64,000 nucleotides of DNA. It comes from Aquabacter sp040049275 (lineage in GTDB: Bacteria; Pseudomonadota; Alphaproteobacteria; Rhizobiales; Xanthobacteraceae). This document shows positions 52,476 to 60,074 of the stretch, piece after piece. The position numbers were made by a program, and so were the translations under genes. Location of the stretch: the NCBI RefSeq assembly GCF_040049275.1, contig NZ_JBDZDT010000006.1, positions 62,001-126,000 of the forward strand, read 5' to 3'. The notes beneath the pieces were generated by a model that worked only from the letters and a program-made list of their open reading frames with translations, was not told the origin of the DNA and did no database searches. Positions within the stretch are counted from its first letter, which is position 1. The number at the start of each line of letters is the position of its first letter.

Positions 52476-52963
52476 GCCGCCACCCGCCGCTTGAGGCGCA
52501 GCAGCGCCAGAGCCGCCTGGGCCGCGCCGCCGCCCTTATTGCCTTCGGTCACGCGCGCCCGCTCCCAGGCCTGCGCCTCCGTGTCCACGGTGAGGATGCC
52601 GTTGCCCAGCGGCAGGCCGTGGGCCAGCGCCAGATCCATGAGGCCGCGGGCGGATTCCCCCGCCACGATCTCGAAATGATAGGTCTCGCCCCGGATCACG
52701 CAGCCGAGACCCACCACGGCCTCGTAAGGCTCGCCCGCCAGCTCCGCGCCATCCAGCGCGATCTCGGCGGCCACCGGCACCTCCAGCGCACCGGGCACGG
52801 TGATGATGTCCACCTCGGCCCCGGCCGCTTCGAGCGCGGCGCGCGCGCCGGCCAGCAATTCGTCCGCCAACGCTTCGTAATAGCGCCCTTCCACGATCAG
52901 GACGCGGGCGCCGGAAACCAGTTCGGCTTCCTCGCCCGCACGGTCGCTGCGCGTGCTCACCAT
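52472..52963 (-). CDS. ribH: 6,7-dimethyl-8-ribityllumazine synthase
   Basis: A 163-residue lumazine synthase that condenses 5-amino-6-ribitylamino-uracil with dihydroxybutanone phosphate. Motifs VPGALEVPVAAEIAL, GCVIRGETYHFEIVAGESARG and NGILTVDTEAQAWERA are normal. It begins 28 bases after the ribE stop. The first substrate comes from RibD-catalysed steps in the same operon; no ribA/ribB is in the window. Confidence 0.96.
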   Translation of the reverse strand: MVSTRSDRAGEEAELVSGARVLIVEGRYYEALADELLAGARAALEAAGAEVDIITVPGALEVPVAAEIALDGAELAGEPYEAVVGLGCVIRGETYHFEIVAGESARGLMDLALAHGLPLGNGILTVDTEAQAWERARVTEGNKGGGAAQAALALLRLKRRVAA

Positions 52964-52991
52964 GAGATTTCTCCTGAACCCGGCCGAGGGG

Positions 52992-53606
52992 TTACTCGCC
53001 CCGGGGGAACTCTGCAAGCCGCGCGGCGTAGCGGGCCATCAGGTCCACCTCCAGATTGACCCGGTCCCCGCGCCCCACATCGCCCCAGGTGGTCACCGCC
53101 AGCGTGTGGGGAATGAGCAGGCAGGAGAAGGCCCCACCCTCCACCGTATTCACCGTGAGCGAGGTGCCGTCCAGGCACACCGAGCCTTTGGCGGCGATGA
53201 AGCGGGCAAGCGCGTCGGGCGCCTCGAACACATAGCGGCTTGTCTCGCCCAGGTCCTCGCGGGACACGACGGGGATCGCCGCGTCCACGTGCCCCGTGAC
53301 GAGATGTCCCCCCAGCTCCGCCCCCATGGCGAGCGCCCGCTCCAGGTTCAGCCGGCGCCCTTCGGTCCATACCGCGGCGGTGGTGATGGCCAGCGTCTCG
53401 GGCGCGGCATCCACCGTGAACAGCGCGCCGAGCGGACCGCCCTCCTGGACCGAGGTGACGGTGAGGCACACGCCGGAGCAGGAGATGGAGGCGCCGATCT
53501 CGATGGAGGACGCCTCATAGCGCGTGGCGATGGTGAGGGTGCGCACATCGTTGTGCGCCTTGATCCCGGCGATCTGGCCGAGATCCGTGACAATGCCTGT
53601 GAACAT
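52992..53606 (-). CDS. ribE: riboflavin synthase alpha chain
   Basis: A 204-residue enzyme that disproportionates two lumazines to riboflavin. The MFTGIVTDLG start, the two repeated lumazine-binding domains (residues 1-90 and 98-190, with GGHLVTGHVDA and the SLTVN motif in the second) and the usual length make it certain. It begins 16 bases after ribD. Confidence 0.96.
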   Translation of the reverse strand: MFTGIVTDLGQIAGIKAHNDVRTLTIATRYEASSIEIGASISCSGVCLTVTSVQEGGPLGALFTVDAAPETLAITTAAVWTEGRRLNLERALAMGAELGGHLVTGHVDAAIPVVSREDLGETSRYVFEAPDALARFIAAKGSVCLDGTSLTVNTVEGGAFSCLLIPHTLAVTTWGDVGRGDRVNLEVDLMARYAARLAEFPRGE

Positions 53607-53622
53607 GAAACCTTCGTCCCTC

Positions 53623-54765
53623 TTACCGGCGCCAGAGGCGCACGAGCGTGTCGTCCCCCAGCTCCGCCTGCTCCACCGCGGCGAAGCCCACCGGCGCGGT
53701 GAGGCGGTGGAGCGGGTGCCCGGCCAGCGCATCCAGCGCGCCCGCGCCCAAAAGGAGCGGGCTCTTGAACACCGCCACCTCGTCCGCGAGCCCGGCATCC
53801 AGCAGCGCGGCGGCGAGCTGCGGCCCGCCCTCTACCATCAGCCGCGTCACGCCCAAAAGGCTCAGCAGATGCAGCACCGCCTGCAGATCGAACCGGCCAT
53901 CGGCGCCGCGCGGGGCGCGCAGCACCTCGACGCCGAGATCCACCAGCACCTTTTCCCGCTCCAGCGGCGCATCTTCCGCGCCCACTACCCAGACCGGCAC
54001 GTCGGCGGCGGTGCGCACAAGCCGCGACGTCACGGGCAGGCGCAGGTCGCCGTCCAGCACGATGCGGACCGGCGAGCGGTTCTCCAGGCCCGGCAGGCGG
54101 ACATTGAGCCGCGGGTCGTCCGCCAGCGCCGTGCCGATGCCCACCATGATGGCGTCGGAGGCGGCGCGCATGAGATGGGCCCGCTCACGCGCCGCCTCGC
54201 CAGTGATGGCGGCCGGAGCCGGGCCGGGAAGGCCCGCTTTTCCATCGGCGGAGACCGCCATCTTCAAAAGCACGTGGGGCCGGCCGCGGGTGACGCGGCT
54301 GATATGGCCGGCATGGTCCACCAAAGCCTGCTCGGCGCCGACCCCGACCGTCACCCAGATGCCCGCTGCGCGGAGCCGCGCGATGCCGCGCCCGCGCACC
54401 CGGTGGTCAGGATCGTCGATGGCGGCCACCACCCGGCGGATGCCGGCGGCGATCACCGCATCGGCGCAAGGCGGCGTGCGTCCATGGTGCGAGCAGGGCT
54501 CCAGCGTCACATAGAGGGTTGCGCCGCGCGCGGCCTCCCCGGCCTGGGCGAGCGCAATCGGTTCCGCATGGGGGCGGCCCGTGGGGGCAGTGCCCGCCTC
54601 GCCGAGAATGCGGGGGCCGGACGGGGACTGAGCCACCACCACGGCGCCCACGGACGGGTTGGGCCAGGTACGGCCGAGGCCCGCCTGCCCTATTTCCAGC
54701 GCCCGCGCCATCAGGCGCTCATCCTCCTGGGGCGTGGTGACGGCGAAGGTAGAGACCGCGCTCAT
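53623..54765 (-). CDS. ribD: bifunctional riboflavin deaminase/reductase
   Basis: A 380-residue enzyme with an N-terminal zinc deaminase domain (HAEPIAL at about residues 60-66, TLEPCSHHGRTPPC at about 83-96) and a C-terminal reductase (RPHVLLKMAVSADGK near 169, VEGGPQLAAALL near 320). It performs two consecutive steps of riboflavin synthesis. Its ATG overlaps the nrdR stop (ATGA). Confidence 0.96.
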   Translation of the reverse strand: MSAVSTFAVTTPQEDERLMARALEIGQAGLGRTWPNPSVGAVVVAQSPSGPRILGEAGTAPTGRPHAEPIALAQAGEAARGATLYVTLEPCSHHGRTPPCADAVIAAGIRRVVAAIDDPDHRVRGRGIARLRAAGIWVTVGVGAEQALVDHAGHISRVTRGRPHVLLKMAVSADGKAGLPGPAPAAITGEAARERAHLMRAASDAIMVGIGTALADDPRLNVRLPGLENRSPVRIVLDGDLRLPVTSRLVRTAADVPVWVVGAEDAPLEREKVLVDLGVEVLRAPRGADGRFDLQAVLHLLSLLGVTRLMVEGGPQLAAALLDAGLADEVAVFKSPLLLGAGALDALAGHPLHRLTAPVGFAAVEQAELGDDTLVRLWRR

Positions 54766-55265
54766 TCCGGACGGCGCGGCACGTCGCCCGGCGCCGCCTT
54801 GGCCTCTGACGGCGGCTTGCCGGCGGCCAGCTCGTCCAGCACGCTCTCAAAATCCTTGGCCTCGCGGAAATTGCGATAGACCGAGGCAAAGCGGACATAA
54901 GCGACATCGTCGATGCGCTTCAGCTCGCGCATCACCATCTCGCCGATAAACTCGGTGGGGATGTCGGTGTCGATCTTCTCAAGGTTGCGAACCACACGCG
55001 AAACGAGTGCATCCACCGTGTCCGGCTCGGCCACGCGCTTGCGCAGCGCGGTCTGCACGGACCGGGCGAGCTTCTCGCGGTCGAACCGCTCGCGCCGGCC
55101 GGAACGCTTTACCACCGTCAGCTCACGCAGCTGTACGCGCTCGAACGTGGTGAAGCGGCCATTGCAGTTGGGGCACACCCGCCGGCGGCGGATGGCCGTG
55201 TCCTCCTCGGTGGGGCGACTGTCCCGGACCTGAGTGTCTTCATGCCCGCAATAGGGACAGCGCAT
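54762..55265 (-). CDS. nrdR: transcriptional repressor NrdR
   Basis: A 167-residue repressor of ribonucleotide reductase genes. The zinc ribbon MRCPYCGHEDTQVRDSR ... RVCPNCNGRF is at residues 1-37 and the ATP-cone from about residue 48 (VVKRSGRRERFDREKL). It starts 24 bases after glyA. Confidence 0.97.
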   Translation of the reverse strand: MRCPYCGHEDTQVRDSRPTEEDTAIRRRRVCPNCNGRFTTFERVQLRELTVVKRSGRRERFDREKLARSVQTALRKRVAEPDTVDALVSRVVRNLEKIDTDIPTEFIGEMVMRELKRIDDVAYVRFASVYRNFREAKDFESVLDELAAGKPPSEAKAAPGDVPRRPE

Positions 55266-55289
55266 GCTTGTGCCCTTCCGACGCCCCGC

Positions 55290-56603
55290 TCAGCCGTAGA
55301 TGGGGAAGCGGTCGAGAAGGCTCGAGACCTTCTCCCGCACCGCCTGCTCCACCAGACTATCTTCGTCGACGCCCTTTTGCGAGAGCACCTCGAGAACCTC
55401 GGCGATCATGTCGCCCACCTGCTGGAACTCCTTCACGCCGAACCCGCGGGTGGTGCAGGCGGGCGTGCCGAGGCGGATGCCGGAGGTCACGGCCGGCTTC
55501 TCGGGGTCGAACGGGATACCGTTCTTGTTGGTGGTGATGTGGGCGCGGCCGAGGGCCACCTCGGACACCTTGCCGGTCAGGCGCTTGGGGCGCAGGTCCA
55601 CCAGCATCACATGGGTGTCGGTGCCGCCGGAGACGATGGCGAAGCCGTGGCCGCGGAGCGTTTCTGCAAGCGCACGAGCGTTTTCCACGACGTTCTTCGC
55701 GTAAAGCTTGAATTCCGGCTGGAGCGCTTCGCCGAACGCGACCGCCTTGGCGGCGATCACGTGCATCAGCGGGCCGCCCTGGATTCCGGGGAAAATGGCC
55801 GAGTTGATCTTCTTGGCCAGATCCTCGTCATTGGTCAGGATCATACCACCGCGCGGGCCGCGCAGGGTCTTGTGGGTGGTGGTGGTCACCACATGCGCGT
55901 GGGGGAACGGGCTCGGGTGCGCCCCGCCCGCCACGAGGCCGGCGAAGTGGGCCATGTCCACCATGAGCTTGGCGCCCACGCTGTCGGCGATGGCGCGCAT
56001 CTTGGCGAAGTCGATCACACGCGGATAGGCGGAGCCGCCGGCCACGATGACCTTCGGCTTGTGCTCGTCCGCGAGCTTGGCGATCTCCTCATAGTCCATG
56101 CGCTGGTCGTCCTGGCGCACGCCATAGGAGACCGGCTTGAACCACTTGCCGGACATGTTCACGGGCGAGCCGTGGGTCAGGTGCCCGCCGGCCGCGAGGT
56201 TAAGCCCAAGGAACGTGTCGCCCGGCTGCATCAGCGCGAAGAACACCGCCTGGTTCGCCTGGCTGCCGGAATTGGGCTGCACATTGGCGAAGCCGCAATT
56301 GAACAGCTTCTTGGCGCGCTCGATGGCCAGCGTCTCGGCCACGTCCACGAACTGGCAGCCGCCGTAATAGCGCCGACCCGGATACCCTTCCGCATATTTG
56401 TTGGTGAGCACCGAACCCTGGGCTTCCAGCACCGCGCGGGAGACGATGTTCTCCGAGGCGATCAACTCGATCTCGTCGCGCTGGCGACCGAGCTCGGCTT
56501 TGATGGCAGCGGCGATCTCGCCGTCCGTCTCGCTGAGCGGGGCGGAGAAGAAGCGGTTGTTTTCCTCGCGGACGGAGGAACGGGGCGCATCGTGCGATGC
56601 CAT
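55290..56603 (-). CDS. glyA: serine hydroxymethyltransferase
   Basis: A 437-residue PLP enzyme that converts serine and tetrahydrofolate to glycine and methylene-THF. The PLP lysine is in VVTTTTHKTLRGPRGG (about residues 238-253); IELIASENIVSRAVLEAQGS and YPGRRYYGG are also clear. It is the first gene of the operon that continues to thiL. Confidence 0.97.
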   Translation of the reverse strand: MASHDAPRSSVREENNRFFSAPLSETDGEIAAAIKAELGRQRDEIELIASENIVSRAVLEAQGSVLTNKYAEGYPGRRYYGGCQFVDVAETLAIERAKKLFNCGFANVQPNSGSQANQAVFFALMQPGDTFLGLNLAAGGHLTHGSPVNMSGKWFKPVSYGVRQDDQRMDYEEIAKLADEHKPKVIVAGGSAYPRVIDFAKMRAIADSVGAKLMVDMAHFAGLVAGGAHPSPFPHAHVVTTTTHKTLRGPRGGMILTNDEDLAKKINSAIFPGIQGGPLMHVIAAKAVAFGEALQPEFKLYAKNVVENARALAETLRGHGFAIVSGGTDTHVMLVDLRPKRLTGKVSEVALGRAHITTNKNGIPFDPEKPAVTSGIRLGTPACTTRGFGVKEFQQVGDMIAEVLEVLSQKGVDEDSLVEQAVREKVSSLLDRFPIYG

Positions 56604-56907
56604 GGACGATCTCCGAGGTTCCGGCGCGGACCTGCCGCAACGCAGCGTCGGCCCAGGCAGGCGGCTCGCTTATCACAGGGTGACGGCCAAGTCCAAAGCC
56701 GGAGCAATTCCCGAGCGCAGGGCTGGGTTGCAGAGGGCGCGGCAACCCACCCGCCGCCTCACCCCCACGCTCGCGCACCAGGGAATCGGGCGCACACAGC
56801 GAACCGAGGCGGCTCACGCGTCACTTTAAGTGAAGTAAAATTTATTAACCTAAACAATGACTTAAATCCGACACTTCACGCAATGTCGGCCGCCTTTGAT
56901 GGCACCC
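56604..56907. other. gap between tonB and glyA
   Basis: 304 bases containing the glyA promoter region. An AT-rich stretch at 56820-56870 begins with TCACTTTAAGTGA (56821-56833), a perfect 6-bp dyad around T. CCGACA...TGTCGG at 56868-56889 could be a weak terminator for the tonB operon on the minus strand. Confidence 0.4.
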
Positions 56908-57756
56908 TCACTTGGCGCTGAAATTCACCGGCACGGTCAGGGTGATCACGCCGCCCGCCACTTCCGGCGGCGGCGCGGGCACCGGCGAGGCGCGGCGGAT
57001 CAGGTCCAGCACCTCGGCATCCAGCGCCGGTGAGCCGGCCGAGCCCGCAAGACTCGCCCCCACGACACGCCCGGAGCGGTCGATGGAGAAGCGCAGGCGC
57101 GCCGTCCCCTCCTCGCGCCGTGCCCGTGCCTCGGCCGGGTAGCGCTTGTGGCGGTTGAGGTGCGCGACCAGCATGCTGCGCCAGGTAGCAGGCGCGGCGG
57201 AATTCGAGGCGGACGCCCCTGAATTGGGCGCAGCGGTGGCATTGGAGGGCGCGGCATCCGAGCGCGGGGCGGCGCTGGTGGTGGGCGCCGCCGGCTTGCG
57301 GCTTGCCTTCGGCTTGGGCTTCGGCTTCTCCACCGGCTTGGGCGGCGGCGGCTCCTTCACCTCTTCCACCGGGCGCGGCGGGGGCAGGAGGGCCTCGGCC
57401 AGCGGCGGGGGCGGCGGCAGCTCCGGCAGTTCGAGAAGAGGATCGACGATGGGCTCGGGCGGCGGGGTCGCCTCCTCCAGCTCCTCCGGCGTGTCCATGG
57501 GATCGGGCGCCTGAACCATTTGCGGGCCGGGCGCCACATCCTCGGTCTCGGAGGGCGGCGCCACGGGCAGCGGCGCAAGATCGATCATCATGGCCGCGGC
57601 CGCCGGCTCGCTTTCCGCCGCATAGGGCCAGTGCAGCGAGAGATAGACCGCGCCCACATGCAGAGCGAGGATCACCACGCCGGCCATCAGCCAGCGCGTG
57701 GCATAATTCCCATGGCCGCCATGGTGCGGCTCGTGATGCCAGTCCACCGCGCTCAA
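56908..57756 (-). CDS. tonB: TonB-family energy transducer
   Basis: A 282-residue protein with one N-terminal helix (about residues 22-42), a long Pro/Glu/Lys-rich periplasmic linker (residues 60-180, with PKPVEKPKPKPK) and a C-terminal TonB domain (HLNRHKRYPAEARARREEGTARLRFSI). It transmits proton-motive force from ExbB-ExbD to outer-membrane receptors. It overlaps exbD by four bases. The partner receptor is probably the divergent one at 60075. Confidence 0.93.
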   Translation of the reverse strand: MSAVDWHHEPHHGGHGNYATRWLMAGVVILALHVGAVYLSLHWPYAAESEPAAAAMMIDLAPLPVAPPSETEDVAPGPQMVQAPDPMDTPEELEEATPPPEPIVDPLLELPELPPPPPLAEALLPPPRPVEEVKEPPPPKPVEKPKPKPKASRKPAAPTTSAAPRSDAAPSNATAAPNSGASASNSAAPATWRSMLVAHLNRHKRYPAEARARREEGTARLRFSIDRSGRVVGASLAGSAGSPALDAEVLDLIRRASPVPAPPPEVAGGVITLTVPVNFSAK

Positions 57757-58214
57757 CGGGCGGCTCCGGGCGCAGGGGCAGCGGGGGCTGACTGGCCGGG
57801 CGTGCCCTCCAGACCCACCAGGGCGACCTTCAGGTAGCCGGAATTGCGCAGGAGGTTCATCACCTCCATCACGTCGCCATAGGACACCGCCTTGTCGGCG
57901 CGCACGAAGATGCGCTGCTGGCGGTCATTGTTGGTGGCGGCGTCCAGCACCCGGCCGATGCCATCGCGCGGCACGGGGTCGTTGCCGAGCGAAAGCTCCA
58001 GCGCCGTGTTGACGCTGAGGAACACCGGCTTGTCCGGCCGCTGCTGCTGCTGCGCCGTGGAGGTGGGCAGCTCCACCTGGATGTCCACGGTGGCGAGCGG
58101 CGCCGCCACCATGAAGATGATGAGCAGAACGAGGATCACGTCGATGAAGGGCGTGACGTTGATCTCATGATTCTCGGAGAGGTCTTCCCCGCCGTGGTCG
58201 AGGTGGGCGGCCAT
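57753..58214 (-). CDS. exbD: biopolymer transport protein ExbD
   Basis: A 153-residue protein with one membrane helix (about residues 22-42, NVTPFIDVILVLLIIFMVAAPLATV region) bearing the essential aspartate, and a periplasmic domain. It starts three bases after exbB. Confidence 0.95.
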   Translation of the reverse strand: MAAHLDHGGEDLSENHEINVTPFIDVILVLLIIFMVAAPLATVDIQVELPTSTAQQQQRPDKPVFLSVNTALELSLGNDPVPRDGIGRVLDAATNNDRQQRIFVRADKAVSYGDVMEVMNLLRNSGYLKVALVGLEGTPGQSAPAAPAPGAAR

Positions 58215-58217
58215 GTC

Positions 58218-59330
58218 CTACTCCGCCGCAGCCCGCAGGCGGCCGCTGGGGGCCGTCGCCTCGCGGTCGAGATCGCGAGACAGGTGTCGCATGACCTCGG
58301 CGGACGCGTCGGCCAGCGACGCCTTGTAGTTGGCGATGGCGCGGGCGAACACGTTGTAGATGATCACCGCCGGGATGGCGGCCACGAGGCCGATGGCGGT
58401 GGCGAGCAGCGCCTCGGCGATGCCAGGGGCGACGACCGCGAGGTTCGTGGTGTTCGCCTTCGAGATGCCGATGAAGCTGTTCATGATGCCCCACACCGTG
58501 CCGAACAGGCCGACGAACGGGGCGGTGGAGCCGATGGTGGCGAGCAGGCCGGTGCCCAGCACCATGCGCCGGGCGGCGTGCGCCTCGATCCGGTTCAGGG
58601 CAACGGCGACGCGCTCCTTGATGCCCTCGGCCGGCAAAGCACGGGAGACTTCCACTTCGGCCAGCGCGGCGCGCACCACGGCGCCGGCGGCGCCGCCTTC
58701 CTTGCCCGGCACGGCCTTCGCGGAGGCGAGGAGGCTCGGCGCAAGGCGCAGGATCTTGAGGGTGCGGCGCACGGCCCGGTTCGCGGCGATCAGCTCAAAG
58801 GTCTTCACCAGCCAGACGGTCCAGGTGACCACGGAGGCGAAGGCGAGGCCCAGCATCACCGCCTTCACCACGAGGTCCGCCGCCATGAACATGCCCCAGG
58901 GGGACAGATCGTGGGGCAGGACGCCGTTGGCGGCGGGCGGCAGGGCCTCGGGCAGGGCCGGAGCCGCGCTCGCGGGAGCGGCGGCGTTCGCGGGATCAGA
59001 GGGGTTCGCAGGGGCGGAAGGAGCCGCAGCGGCCGGAACGGGCGCCGGCACAGCTGCGGGCTGCACTGCCGGAGGCGGCGTCGTCGCCGTGGGCGCCGGT
59101 GAGAAGGACGGGGCGGACACGGCCGGAGCGGGCGCCGGGGCTGGCCTCGCAGCAGCGGGCGCGGGCGGAGCGGGAGACGCTGCGGCCGGTGCCGGATGGG
59201 CCGGCACGGCTGCGGGCTGTTGCGCGAGCGCAGCCCCGCCCATGGCGAGCGCCGCCACGAGCACCAGGGCAGAATGGGAAAGCCTACGGACGCATACCGG
59301 AGGCATGCCCAAAGATTCGCGTATCGTCAT
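58218..59330 (-). CDS. exbB: biopolymer transport protein ExbB with Ala/Pro-rich N-terminal extension
   Basis: A 370-residue MotA/TolQ/ExbB-family channel. The conserved part (from about residue 140, with LSPWGMFMAADLVVKAVMLGLA and the C-terminal GTVWGIMNSFIGISKANTTNLAVVAPGIAEALLATAIGLVAAIPAVI) is preceded by a signal-like hydrophobic stretch (residues 19-36) and about 95 residues that are almost only alanine and proline. The long extension is known in some alphaproteobacterial ExbB proteins. The ATG at 59330 is used; an ATG eight codons in (59306) is possible. Confidence 0.92.
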   Translation of the reverse strand: MTIRESLGMPPVCVRRLSHSALVLVAALAMGGAALAQQPAAVPAHPAPAAASPAPPAPAAARPAPAPAPAVSAPSFSPAPTATTPPPAVQPAAVPAPVPAAAAPSAPANPSDPANAAAPASAAPALPEALPPAANGVLPHDLSPWGMFMAADLVVKAVMLGLAFASVVTWTVWLVKTFELIAANRAVRRTLKILRLAPSLLASAKAVPGKEGGAAGAVVRAALAEVEVSRALPAEGIKERVAVALNRIEAHAARRMVLGTGLLATIGSTAPFVGLFGTVWGIMNSFIGISKANTTNLAVVAPGIAEALLATAIGLVAAIPAVIIYNVFARAIANYKASLADASAEVMRHLSRDLDREATAPSGRLRAAAE

Positions 59331-59573
59331 CGCGCTTCACCGGCGTCAAATATGGGAGCTGGCTTGGCTGGCGATCCGCGGGGCGGAATGGCTGGCTGAC
59401 CCGCTTATTACGCCCAAGAGGGCGCCGCGTTAAGTCTTTTTGCAGTGCACGAGACAACGCGCCGCCGTGACGCAGCGACAATCAGCACTTGCGCACGCAC
59501 GTTGCCGCTTGCTGCGAAGCTGCGCAATATGTAGCCGGGATACGCCTGTGCCGCAGGCCGGAGCTGGGGACTG

Positions 59574-59993
59574 ATGACGGAGATGGCCGCGAAGCGGAAA
59601 CGGGGAGTTGCGCGTTCAGACGCGCCGCGCCGCCTGTTGCCGGCCGGCTTCCGCCTCACCGGCTGGCTCCTCTCCTACCTTCTTCTGGTCAACCTGATTC
59701 TCGGCGGCGTCGCGGCCGGGGTCATGGCCGCGCCCATGGGCGATGGCGGGCTGCTCTGCACCACCCATGTGGATGGCGGACAGCCCGACGGCGGCGCCTC
59801 GGACGACCACGCGCCCCATTGCGTGCTCTGCCCGCTCAGCGGCGCGACGCCGCTGGTGCCCGAGCCTGCCGCCTTCACCGCCCCCCTCGCCGCGCCTCAT
59901 GTGGCCGAGGCCCCGGCGGTCACGCTCCCCGCGCCGCCGGCCCCGGCGGTCCATGAAAGCGCCCGCCCCCGCGCCCCACCCGTTCCCGCCTGA
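59574..59993 (+). CDS. DUF2946-like Cys/His-motif membrane protein
   Basis: A 139-residue protein with a basic head, one hydrophobic segment (about residues 27-52) and a following region with CTTH and DDHAPHCVLCPL, the Cys/His pattern of DUF2946. The rest is Ala/Pro-rich. DUF2946 genes are often found beside TonB-dependent receptors and copper-related genes, so a periplasmic metal-binding or sensing role is possible but not shown. It lies 81 bases upstream of the receptor and may be cotranscribed. The start could also be the next ATG. Confidence 0.72.
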   Translation: MTEMAAKRKRGVARSDAPRRLLPAGFRLTGWLLSYLLLVNLILGGVAAGVMAAPMGDGGLLCTTHVDGGQPDGGASDDHAPHCVLCPLSGATPLVPEPAAFTAPLAAPHVAEAPAVTLPAPPAPAVHESARPRAPPVPA

Positions 59994-60074
59994 AGCTTTT
60001 CGCCGCTGCCCCGGCAGCACGCTTCATCCGGCTCGATCGCCGCTCCCGTGCGGGCGCGATCGCGGGACATTTCC

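Noticed and set aside
59331..59573. Fur, Irr or RirA box between exbB and the DUF2946 gene
   Set aside because: I read both strands and found no convincing match; short palindromes such as TGCAGTGCA are too small to call.
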